Below are positions 28,224-36,365 of a DNA stretch of 64,000 nucleotides, in pieces. The translations under genes and the position numbers were made by a program. The DNA is taken from NCBI GenBank assembly GCA_963755335.1, contig CAVWJW010000002.1:434001-498000 (forward strand), in the 5' to 3' direction. The DNA is from UBA10649 sp963755335. Its GTDB lineage: Bacteria > Actinomycetota > Actinomycetes > S36-B12. Every line of letters starts with the position of its first letter. Position 1 is the stretch's first letter. Below the pieces are notes generated by a model. It was not told the DNA's origin. It ran no database searches and was given only the letters and a program-made list of their open reading frames with translations.

Positions 28224-31127
28224 CGCGAGAGCGCACAGCCCTTCGGCGTCCAGCCCTTGGGCAGAAAGTCGACCAGTTGAGAGGCACCCACGTAGGGCTG
28301 GGCGAGCGTGCACGCCTTCCCGGGCATCCCATGGCGCATCCCACAGGCGCAGCTGCCCGTCCTCCCCGGCCGACGCGAGGAGCGATCCGTCCGGGCTGAA
28401 ATCGACCGTCCGCACGATGTCCGAGTGCCCGGCGAGCAGCCGGCCCACGGCGGTGCGGGACGCGAGGTCCCACAGGCGAACGGTGCCGTCGCCGCCGGCG
28501 GATGCGAGCATGCGACCGTCGGGACTGAATGACAGTGCGAAGACCGTGCCGGTGTGGCCCACCAACCGCTGGCCGGCGGCGGCTCCGGAGCTCGCGTCCC
28601 ACAGGCGCACCGAACCGTCCTTCCCGGCAGACGCGAGCAGCCGGCCGTCGGGACTGAAGGACAGGGCGCGGATCGTGTCGCCCGGATCGGCGACGATCCG
28701 ACCAGCGACCGGGTTCGCCTCGAGATCCCACTCGCGCACGGATCCGTCGAGTCCGGCGGAGGCCAGGACGTGGCCGTCCGGACTGAACGCGAGCGAGCCA
28801 GCGGCCCCCCCGTGCCCGAGAAGGGGTGCCCCGATGGGCGCGCCGGTCACAGGATCCCACAGGCTGATCGCCCCGTCGGCGGCGGCCACCGCGAGCTGTC
28901 GACCGTCGGGGCTGTACGCCACGTCGAAGACCGTTCCATGGTCGCCGACCATGGGCGTGCCCACCTCGGAGCCGGTGGCCACGCTCCAGGTGCGCACCAC
29001 GCCGTCGGCTCCACCGGTCGCCATCGTGTCGCCGGACGGACTGAAGGCGACCGTCCGTGCCACGAGCGAGTCCGCGCGAACCGTCTCCTTCGGGGTCTCA
29101 CCCGAAAGCGCGTTCCACACCTCGACGACGCCGTCGCCCTCGGCCGACGCGACCCAGGTGCCGTCGGGGCTGAAGGCGGTCGCGGTGACGAAGCCGGACT
29201 CCGTGAACAGACTCCGTTCCACGGTGTCGCTCGCGTTGAGATCCCACCGACGCACGGCACCGTCGCTGGAGCCGGAGGCAAGGGCGTCGCCGCCCGGGCT
29301 GAATGCGAGGGAGTAGACCGCGCCGGTCTGGCTCGCGAGCGGGCGTCCGAGCTGATCCTGCGACCGCGGATCCCACAGCCGCACGGTTCCGTCGTCGCCC
29401 CCGGAGGCGAGGAACTCACCGCCCGGCGAGAACACGACGGTCTCGACAGCCGAGTTGTGCCCGGTCAGCGGCGACCCCACCTCGTCCCCCGTCGCAGCGC
29501 TCCACAGCCGGACGAAGTGATCGTCCCCGCCCGTCGCGAGCAGGCGTCCATCCGGACTGACCGCGACGGCGTTGAGGGCGCCGGACGTCGGGCCCTTCGT
29601 TGCTCGCACGAGGCGACCTGTCGACGTGTTCCAGAGCCGGACGACACCGTCATCACCCGCCGTGACCACGCGCGACGCATCGGGGGTCAACGCCATGCTG
29701 AAGATGCCGCCGACGCGAGTGGCGAACGGCCGCCCGACCGCCTGCCCTGTCGCCGGATCCCATAGCTGGACGCCGTCCTCGGTTGCGCAGGCGAGGAGGC
29801 TGCCATCGGGGCTGAAGGCGAGGGTGTGGATCACGCCCGCCTTCGTGGCCAGCGGCGGGCCCAGCGCCTGCTGCGACTGGGCGTCCCACAACTGGAGGGT
29901 GCCATCGACGGAGCCGGTGGCAATCACATCGCCCGACGGGGCGTAGGCGAGGGCAGCGACGATGCTCTCGCCGAGCGTGATCGGCTGGCCGACCGGATCT
30001 CCCGAGACGGCGTCCCACGTGCGCAGGGTTCCGTCGAAACCCGTTGACACCAGACGGCTTCCGTCAGGGCTGTACGCGACCGCGTACACCGTGCCCTCGT
30101 GTCCGGCAAGGCGATCGCCGACCTGCTGCGCGGTCCGATCCGAGAACGCCGACCGCGCAGCCACCAGTGCGCTCGTGGCCTCCCGCAGCGGGGTCGGCGT
30201 CGCTGCGGCGCTCTCCGCCGCGAGGGCCAGGGCAAGTGCGGAATTCGTGGGGGCGACGTCGAGCGAGGCAGACGCCAGGCCGAGTGCGACGGCCTCGTTC
30301 CGCTGACGAACCGCCTCATTGCGCTGCCGATCGGCCTCCTGTCGCTGCTGATCCGCCGCGAGCTTCTGCCGCTGGGCCTCGTTCCGCTGCGCGAGTGCGT
30401 CGGCGCGAGCAGCGACCGCCTTCTCCCGCTGGTTCACCGCGATGATCGCGGCGACCAGGGCACCAATGGTCAGCAGGATCAGGCTCGCGACAGCCGCTCG
30501 GCGCCAGCGGCGGAACCTGCGCTGCTCGTGCACGTCGTCGCTGGCGAGTTCGTACTTGGACTTCCCGTGGATCGGAGCGGCCAGGTCGGTGACCTTGTCA
30601 CGGAAGGACGCTGACCTCAGGTCCCACGGCGAATCGGCGCTGACGTCGATCCACAACGGCTCCGACGGCAGGGCACCCGGCGCCTGCAGTGCAGCGAGTG
30701 CCGCTGTCGATCGGTCGGGGGCGAGCCGCGCACCGGCCTCATCCCAGTCCAGGGTCCCGTCCGCGAGCACCATGAGCACGCGATCCGGTCCGAAGCGCTC
30801 GAGCCAGTACGACACCTCCTTGTCCACCCATTCGGACGCTGCGGCCTCTGGCGAGAGGATCACCACCAGGAACCGCGACGAGTCCATTGCGGAGGTCAAC
30901 CGGCCGAAGAGATCGGGCGTCGCGGTCAGGTCCGTGTCGTCGCGGAACACCCGCAGGGCGTTCAGCCGGCCCATCTTCCTGGCGATCCGCTGCAGCCCCT
31001 TCTGCACGCCGGCGGCAACCGGACGGTCCGCGTGCGAGTACGAGACGAAGGCGTCGTACTGCGACGGGCCGGACTCCGCCCGCGCGCCTGCTGGCGGGTC
31101 TGCCGTGGTCGACTGCGGGCGCTCCAT
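28220..31127 (-). CDS. TIR-TM-WD40 receptor-like protein A (one-base frame break near 3' end)
   Basis: About 968 residues with the same plan as protein B. The TIR domain (about 24-130) has YDAFVSYSHADRPVAAGVQ, RVFRDDTDLTATPDL and SEWVDKEV with the candidate catalytic Glu104. Arg-rich HEQRRFRRWRR precedes a transmembrane helix (about 211-232), then a coiled coil of Gln/Arg/Asn heptads (QRNEAQRQKLAADQQRQEAD), then 14 WD40 repeats. One extra base near 28317 hides the true end: corrected, it reads REACTLAQPYVGASQLVDF and stops at TGA 28220-28222, overlapping gene B. The final propeller-plus-Cys tail then matches that of protein B. It begins three bases after the SLATT gene. Confidence 0.85.
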
Positions 31128-31130
31128 GCC

Positions 31131-31697
31131 TCACCCGTCAGGGGTCGGTGCTTCCGTGCTGTCGTCGACGCCGGCGAGAGTCGATGCTGTCGCGTCGGAG
31201 CCGCCTTCGGCCGCGGCCTCCTGAGCCGCCATCTCCTGCGCGTCGGCCTCCGCGCTGCGCGCCCACAGCTCGACGTCCTGCTGAAGGAGGGCCTCGACCT
31301 TGCGCACATAGTCAGAGACCGCCTTGCCGCCCGTCGCCGCGTCGATCTGGAACGGGGCGGGTCGTGATGCATCGAGCAGTGACAGCGAGGCCAGCACCTG
31401 CCGTGACTGCTCCTCGTTGCGCTCGAACCCGGCCATCAGCGCGTAGCCGGTCAGTGCGGACGCGGCCGCTCCTGTCGCCGCCGCGAGAACGGCCCACATG
31501 CTGCGCGATCCGACGGATGAGGCGGCCATCGCGCCGATGAACGCCGTCACGGTGTACAGCAGCGTCGAGCAGTCGAGGATCTGCCGCCTTCCGCGCTGCG
31601 CCACCTTGAGTCGCTGCTGGTGGTACGCGAGTTGGTCGGCGACCCGCCGCTGCTCGTATGCGGAGAGGAGTTCGCGGCGTCGCACCCGCTCACTCAC
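31131..31697 (-). CDS. SLATT-family two-TM protein
   Basis: A 188-residue protein with a GTG start at 31697 overlapping the previous stop (GTGA). The N-terminal helix (residues 10-40, AYEQRRVADQLAYHQQRLKV) is followed by two membrane helices (about 43-62 and 67-89), and a C-terminal helical segment with SDYVRKVEALLQQDVELWA. This is the layout of the SLATT (DUF4231-like) predicted pore-forming effectors that travel with SLOG, SMODS and TIR genes in bacterial conflict operons. The extreme C-terminus is acidic and low complexity. Family call from topology and the C-terminal motif. Confidence 0.7.
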   Translation of the reverse strand: MSERVRRRELLSAYEQRRVADQLAYHQQRLKVAQRGRRQILDCSTLLYTVTAFIGAMAASSVGSRSMWAVLAAATGAAASALTGYALMAGFERNEEQSRQVLASLSLLDASRPAPFQIDAATGGKAVSDYVRKVEALLQQDVELWARSAEADAQEMAAQEAAAEGGSDATASTLAGVDDSTEAPTPDG

Positions 31698-32932
31698 GAC
31701 TTCGGCTTCCCGTGCCGGAGCCGCGCAACGTTCTGGGCGAACTCCTGCCGTCGCCTTGCCTCCGCGGCCTTGTCGCCCAGCGGTTCGAGAGTGAGTCGGT
31801 AGAAGTACGCCGACTTCAGCCCCTCGGCCGCCGTCCGCTGTCGCAGGTACCCCTCGAACGACCCACCCCGTCGCGCCGCGGCCGTGATCGCCGTTCCGGC
31901 CGCGGCGAGAGTGGTGACCGTGATGGCCGGCCACGTGGTGTCGGGGATCGCGACCTGCACAGCAGCGAAGGTGGTCGTGGCCGCGCCCACGAGGACCGTC
32001 GCGAGTCGCATGGATCTGAAGCGTCGCTGCTCCTCCAAAGCCTCGGTGTCCGTGGCGATGTACGCGTCGCGGACCGCCTCCTCGGCGTCGGTGATCGCGT
32101 CGGCCAGCTTCGGGTAGCGCACGCGCGCCGCGTACCCGAGAAACGGCTCGTACGACGGCCGCGGTCGGCGAATCGGGGGAAGCGCCGACAGGGCCGCGAC
32201 CCGATCCCGCAGCCGTCGGTGCGTTCGCCTGGACAGCAGTCGGGAGAGGAGTCCGCCGATGGCGAGGGATCCGTCCGCTGCATCGACCACGACGACGTCG
32301 CCGGCGTCGGGCGGCGTCGTCGCCAAAGAGTCGGCCAGGCGCCCCGATCCCGCGACGACGACGACCGTTCGCCCGGCGTGCAGCTGTCCGTCCACCTCGC
32401 GCTGCGACACGTCGCCACCGCCGAGCAGCACCGCCACCACCGGGGAGCCGGCAGCAATGGCGTCGATGACCCGCTCGAGTTGCGGCGTCTCATCGCCCCA
32501 CGCGCTGCCGTCAGCAAGGACGACGTGATCGTGGTGCTCCTCGAGTCCGATGCCTCCGGCCGCGTCGTTGAGTGCGCCCTCGGGCACGACGCCGATCAGC
32601 CGGGCCCGACCCGCGCACGCCCGACCGACCAGGCGGATCATGCCGGCGTCGGTGCCGCCGGTGACGATGACGGCGTTCGCGCGGGCGGCCGCCGCGACGA
32701 TCGCCTCGACCACGGGGGACAGTTCATGCGCGAGGGATCCCGGGACGGTGGACGTCGTGCCGAAGACCGCGATGACGCGGTGGCGGCCCCGCATACCGAG
32801 CCGTGATCTCATCCGCCGGTCGGACTCACCCCCCGCGAAGCGCAGGGTGTCGACGCGTGATGAGGCAAGCCCCTCCATTCGTGGAGGGTATTCCCCTGAA
32901 GGGCTATTCGTCTTAAATATCCCGTTTGGCAC
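31694..32932 (-). CDS. SLOG (LSDAT)-SLATT fusion protein
   Basis: Residues about 51-205 form a SLOG domain of the LSDAT (TRPM-like) type: RVIAVFGTT, VIVTGGTDAGMIRLVG, HHDHVVLADGSAWGDET, VVAVLLGGGD and VVVVAGSGRLADSLA. The C-terminal part holds two membrane helices (about 309-329 and 334-353) and RQRTAAEGLKSAYFYRL, the SLATT (DUF4231) signature. SLOG domains bind NAD- or ADP-ribose-like nucleotides, so this is a plausible ligand-gated membrane effector for a TIR-made signal. The start is uncertain: ATGs at 32932, 32878, 32812 and 32794 are in frame, and the domain only needs sequence from about 32790. Confidence 0.8.
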   Translation of the reverse strand: MPNGIFKTNSPSGEYPPRMEGLASSRVDTLRFAGGESDRRMRSRLGMRGRHRVIAVFGTTSTVPGSLAHELSPVVEAIVAAAARANAVIVTGGTDAGMIRLVGRACAGRARLIGVVPEGALNDAAGGIGLEEHHDHVVLADGSAWGDETPQLERVIDAIAAGSPVVAVLLGGGDVSQREVDGQLHAGRTVVVVAGSGRLADSLATTPPDAGDVVVVDAADGSLAIGGLLSRLLSRRTHRRLRDRVAALSALPPIRRPRPSYEPFLGYAARVRYPKLADAITDAEEAVRDAYIATDTEALEEQRRFRSMRLATVLVGAATTTFAAVQVAIPDTTWPAITVTTLAAAGTAITAAARRGGSFEGYLRQRTAAEGLKSAYFYRLTLEPLGDKAAEARRRQEFAQNVARLRHGKPKS

Positions 32933-32935
32933 CGC
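32840..32935 (-). promoter_or_regulatory. AT-rich leader of the SLOG-SLATT-TIR operon
   Basis: Reading the minus strand, an AT-rich island (GGGATATTTAAGACGAATAG) is followed by two short hairpins, CCCTTCAGGG and CCTCCACGAATGGAGG. The composition is unlike the surrounding GC-rich coding DNA. If translation starts at 32812 or 32794, this would be the promoter and leader of the operon. No clear -35/-10 pair can be fixed. Confidence 0.35.
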
Positions 32936-32950
32936 GGGTTTGCATGACCG

Positions 32951-34123
32951 TCACGTCATGCGGGCGGGCAGGACATTCGAGATCAGCACCTTGGTCGCGT
33001 TCTCGGCGTCGAGCGCCGTGGCCATCGCCTGGGCCGCCTCCTCGATGCGGAACACGTGCGACACCATCTCGGCGAACGGGATGGCGGATTGATGACGGGC
33101 CAGCAACGCGAGCGTCCCGGCGTACGCCTGAACATCCTCACCGCCGGTTCCGATGATGTTGAGGCTGCGCCCGCAGATCTGCGCGGGGTTGAAGGCCTCC
33201 GGGCCCATGTCGACGAACGCGCCCACCTCGAGCAGGGATCCGGCATCGCGCACCAACGTCGTGGCCAGCGCGAACGATCCCGGGAAACCCGTCGCGTTGA
33301 CGACGACGTCGGCACCCTCGCCGCCGGTCACGTCGAGTACCTGTGCGCGCACGCCGGGGTCCTCACCGATGGTCGACGTATCGACGAGGACGGCGTCGGC
33401 GTTGACCAGGCGCTGAGCCAGAGCCAGTCGCTTCGGCGACTTGTCGATGGCGATCACCCGTCCCGCCCCCATCAGCGCGGCCTTCACCAGGTGCGACATC
33501 CCCAGGGAGCCGACGCCCACCACGGCGACGCTGTCGCCCGGGCGGAAACCGCCCGGGCGGCGGATTGCCGAGATGCGCTCGAGGGAATGCGTCACCGCGA
33601 AGATCTCTGTCAGCACGGCGATATCGTCCGGGAGTTCGTCAGGCACGCGGAAGATCGGCGTACCGGGCTTCAGGTAGATGTACTCCGCCCAGCCGCCGTA
33701 CAGGTATGGCGCCTCGGCGCAGGACAGCGAGTTGCCGTAGTTCGCCAGGTTGCGACACAGGTAGTACGGGTCCTGGCGCAGGCAGTTGCGGCACGTGCCG
33801 CACGCGACGTTGGGGGCCGGCACGACGCGATCCCCGGGCTGCAACGGCCGGCCATCATGGGCCACCGCGCCGCCGGAACCGACGGCCTCCACCACGCCGA
33901 GGTTCTCGTGCCCCTGGATGATCGGGAACGGCGTGCTCCGCTCCATCTCCGTGCCCTTGTACTGCACCGTCTCACCTCGGTAGGTGTGCTTGTCGGTGCC
34001 GCAGATCCCCGAGGCGGTCATCTTCACGAGCACCGCGCCCGGCTCAAGATCCGTGGGGAACGGGTAGTCACGGATCTCGTAGGTGCGCGGCGCCACCAGT
34101 GTCGCCGCCTGGACTGTGGCCAT
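32951..34123 (-). CDS. Zinc-dependent medium-chain dehydrogenase
   Basis: A 390-residue MDR enzyme. CGTDKHTYRG and GHENLGVVE supply the catalytic zinc ligands; CGTCRNCLRQDPYYLC is the structural zinc loop. The NAD(P)-binding motif is VAVVGVGSLGMSHLVKAA. It starts 15 bases after the AKR gene stop, so it is the last gene of the acetolactate decarboxylase-AKR-ADH operon, where a (2,3-butanediol/acetoin-type) dehydrogenase would fit. The alcohol substrate is not shown by sequence. Confidence 0.87.
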   Translation of the reverse strand: MATVQAATLVAPRTYEIRDYPFPTDLEPGAVLVKMTASGICGTDKHTYRGETVQYKGTEMERSTPFPIIQGHENLGVVEAVGSGGAVAHDGRPLQPGDRVVPAPNVACGTCRNCLRQDPYYLCRNLANYGNSLSCAEAPYLYGGWAEYIYLKPGTPIFRVPDELPDDIAVLTEIFAVTHSLERISAIRRPGGFRPGDSVAVVGVGSLGMSHLVKAALMGAGRVIAIDKSPKRLALAQRLVNADAVLVDTSTIGEDPGVRAQVLDVTGGEGADVVVNATGFPGSFALATTLVRDAGSLLEVGAFVDMGPEAFNPAQICGRSLNIIGTGGEDVQAYAGTLALLARHQSAIPFAEMVSHVFRIEEAAQAMATALDAENATKVLISNVLPARMT

Positions 34124-34138
34124 GTCGGTTCCTCCGCT

Positions 34139-34957
34139 CTAGTGCCAGAACGAGTCGGGGTGCTTGATGTCGGGCTCGGTGCCATCGAGCATGTTGATGG
34201 CCGCGATGTCGTCATCGTCGAGCACGATGTCCTGGGCACGCAGGTTCTGCACCAGCCGCCCGCGGTCCGACGACTTCGGGATCGCGCACAGGCCGACGTT
34301 CACATGCCAGGCCAGCACGACCTGCCCCCGCGTGCAGTCGTACTTCTCTGCGAGCTCGCCGAAGATCGGCAGTTCGAGCAGACCCGTGCCCTGACCCAGC
34401 GGCGACCAGGACTGCGTCACGATTCCCAGCTGCGCGTTGAGCGCACGAGCCTCCAGCTGGAGGTAGCGGGGGTTCACCTGCAACTGGTTCAACTCCGGCG
34501 TGACGCCCGTCGCCGCAATGATCCGATCGAGGTACTTGGGCAGGAAGTTGGAGGTACCGATGTGTCGGACCTTCCCCTGCTCGCGCAGCGCGATGAGCCC
34601 CTCCCACGCCTCCACGTACTGGTCGAGGTCGGGGTTCGGCCAGTGGATGAGCATGAGGTCGATGTAGTCGACGGCCATGTTTCGGGCTGCGTCCTCGAAG
34701 GCGCGGGCGACTCCGGCGACGGAGTGGCTGTGACGATTGAACTTCGTGGTCAGGAACACGTCCTCGCGGTCGATACTGCTGGCGCGCACGCCCCGCCCTA
34801 CGCCGATCTCGTTGCCGTACGCGAAGGCCGTGTCCACGAGCCGGTATCCGAGGTCGATCGCCTCCGCGACCACGCGCTCGCATTCGACGTCAGCCATGGG
34901 CCAGGTCCCCAGGCCGATCCACGGAATCGCACGACCTGCCGCGAATTCCCTGCTCAC
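34139..34957 (-). CDS. Aldo/keto reductase
   Basis: A 272-residue AKR barrel. The tetrad is visible: Asp and Tyr in VDTAFAYGNE, Lys in LTTKFNRH, His in LMLIHWPNPD. IPKSSDRGRL binds the NADPH phosphate. The GTG start at 34957 overlaps the stop of the acetolactate decarboxylase gene (GTGA), so the genes are coupled. In this context it may reduce diacetyl or acetoin; other small carbonyls are equally possible. Confidence 0.88.
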   Translation of the reverse strand: MSREFAAGRAIPWIGLGTWPMADVECERVVAEAIDLGYRLVDTAFAYGNEIGVGRGVRASSIDREDVFLTTKFNRHSHSVAGVARAFEDAARNMAVDYIDLMLIHWPNPDLDQYVEAWEGLIALREQGKVRHIGTSNFLPKYLDRIIAATGVTPELNQLQVNPRYLQLEARALNAQLGIVTQSWSPLGQGTGLLELPIFGELAEKYDCTRGQVVLAWHVNVGLCAIPKSSDRGRLVQNLRAQDIVLDDDDIAAINMLDGTEPDIKHPDSFWH

Positions 34958-35697
34958 GGCTGCTGCCCGATCACCTGGACGCCGGCAGCCCGCTGGACGG
35001 ACAACTGGACATCTCCCCCGGCCACGCAGGACAGGACGTGACCGCCGGCCGAACGATCCGCCGTGATCCCATGCAGGTGCAGCCCTGGAGCGCCTGTTCC
35101 GGCGAGGTCGGGCCCGGTACGGAAGCCCACCAGGACCGCGCGACGCTCGCCGAGCTGGAACACGGTCTGGCCAGACACCGCGGAAGCGAGCGCCGGGTAG
35201 GGCTTGGTCTGCGCTGCGACGCTTCGGGTGACGAGGTCGGTGAACGTTCCGCGGACCCGGACGGCCACGATGCCGACGTCGGTGGCGGCCAGCTGATTGA
35301 CGACGGCCAGGAGGTTGGCGCACGTCGTTCCCGGCGCGACGGGTCCCGATCGGTCCGGTGCGAAGGTGATCGCCTCGAGGAACGGCGTGCTCGCATCCCC
35401 GGCCGCTCGCTGCGGAACACCATCCACTCCCACGCGATAGGGAGTGCCGCCGACCATGACGAGTTCCCCATCGAGGTGGTCGAACGTCCCCAATCCGAGC
35501 GAGTGACCGCGGGCCACCGCATCGACGGAGGTGAGGGCGTCGTAATCGGGCGAGATCAGGTAGTCGTAGGTGCCGGCCTGAGCCACCCACGCCGGACCGT
35601 CCGCCGCCATCGCCGGAACCGAGCCCACGAGCAGCACGAAGGCACTCGCGCACGCCGACCCGACCATCGTCAGTCTGCGACCCAGCATCCGGTTCAC
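34954..35697 (-). CDS. budA: Secreted alpha-acetolactate decarboxylase
   Basis: A 247-residue protein with a clear signal peptide (SACASAFVLLVGSVPAMA). The enzyme core matches acetolactate decarboxylase: SLGLGTFDHLDGELVMVGG, RGTFTDLVTRSVAAQTKPYP and the zinc-binding LHLHGITADRSAGGHVL with three His ligands. It converts 2-acetolactate to acetoin. Extracellular forms are known in Bacillus/Brevibacillus; export implies the acetolactate is decarboxylated outside the membrane. It heads an operon with the AKR and zinc dehydrogenase genes. Confidence 0.85.
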   Translation of the reverse strand: MNRMLGRRLTMVGSACASAFVLLVGSVPAMAADGPAWVAQAGTYDYLISPDYDALTSVDAVARGHSLGLGTFDHLDGELVMVGGTPYRVGVDGVPQRAAGDASTPFLEAITFAPDRSGPVAPGTTCANLLAVVNQLAATDVGIVAVRVRGTFTDLVTRSVAAQTKPYPALASAVSGQTVFQLGERRAVLVGFRTGPDLAGTGAPGLHLHGITADRSAGGHVLSCVAGGDVQLSVQRAAGVQVIGQQP

Positions 35698-35848
35698 CCC
35701 TGATCTATCGCGTCGCGGCAGCCTAGCGAAGGGCTCGCGCGACCGTCAGAAGGCGACTGAGGCGAGCGGGCGATAACGTGCCGCCACGTCCGACGAGGCA
35801 GCGGGCCACGGGCCTGATCAGGTCGAAGCCTGGCGCGAAGGCCTGACC

Positions 35849-36287
35849 ATGGCGCTGTACGTCAGCCTGTCGCTCCTGGCGGTGATGGCTGCCCTGCCAA
35901 CCGATCAGGCGACCTCGGCGGGCAGCCTCGCGCTGACCGTCGCCCTGACCTCGATCGGCCTGATCCTGGCTCACCAGGTGGCGTTCCGGATGTCGACAAG
36001 GCTCATGGCGAAGGGGAGCCAGCTCGACGGCGACGCGTCGCAACTGCTGACCGCACAGCTGATCGGCGGGGCCTGTCATCACGGTGCTTGCGGTACTGCC
36101 GATCCTGATCCTGGGTGCTCACGCGTACCGGGTGTCGATGGGGCTGCTCCTCCTCTTCGTCATGGTCGTCGGGTACCTCGTGGCACGCTCCGCACCGACC
36201 AGCCGTGCAAGGGCCCTCCTCTACGTCGGCGGCGTCGTGGTCGTGGTGATCGGCGTGCTGATCGTGAAGTCGCTCGTCGGTCACTGA
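35849..36287 (+). CDS. Small integral membrane protein (one-base frame break)
   Basis: About four membrane helices: ALYVSLSLLAVMAAL, LALTVALTSIGLILAHQVAF, then after the break VITVLAVLPILILGAHAY, GLLLLFVMVVGYLVA and VGGVVVVVIGVLIVKSLVGH. The frame breaks near 36069 in a GGGG run by one extra G. Upstream of the ATG the same frame still looks protein-like (VEAWREGLT before Met) up to a stop at 35774, so the true start may lie upstream and be masked by another indel. No family recognised. Confidence 0.6.
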
Positions 36288-36365
36288 CGGGCTCAACGAG
36301 CGACGAGCCCCGGATGGGGCGGAGAATTTCCGCAGGGCCCCGTGCTGGGGTCGTGGAGGCTGGCC

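Noticed and set aside
25200..30100. Repeated DNA blocks of about 120-130 bases resembling a tandem array
   Set aside because: They encode the WD40 blades and vary at third codon positions; there are no constant repeats with unique spacers, so this is not a CRISPR array or satellite.
25917..31127. A single giant protein of about 1736 residues with two TIR-WD40 halves
   Set aside because: Removing one extra base near 28317 gives protein A its own conserved C-terminus and a TGA that overlaps the ATG of protein B, so these are two coupled genes.
33056..35041. A 661-residue plus-strand frame opposite the dehydrogenase and AKR genes
   Set aside because: It spans three strongly supported genes on the other strand and has shadow-type composition.
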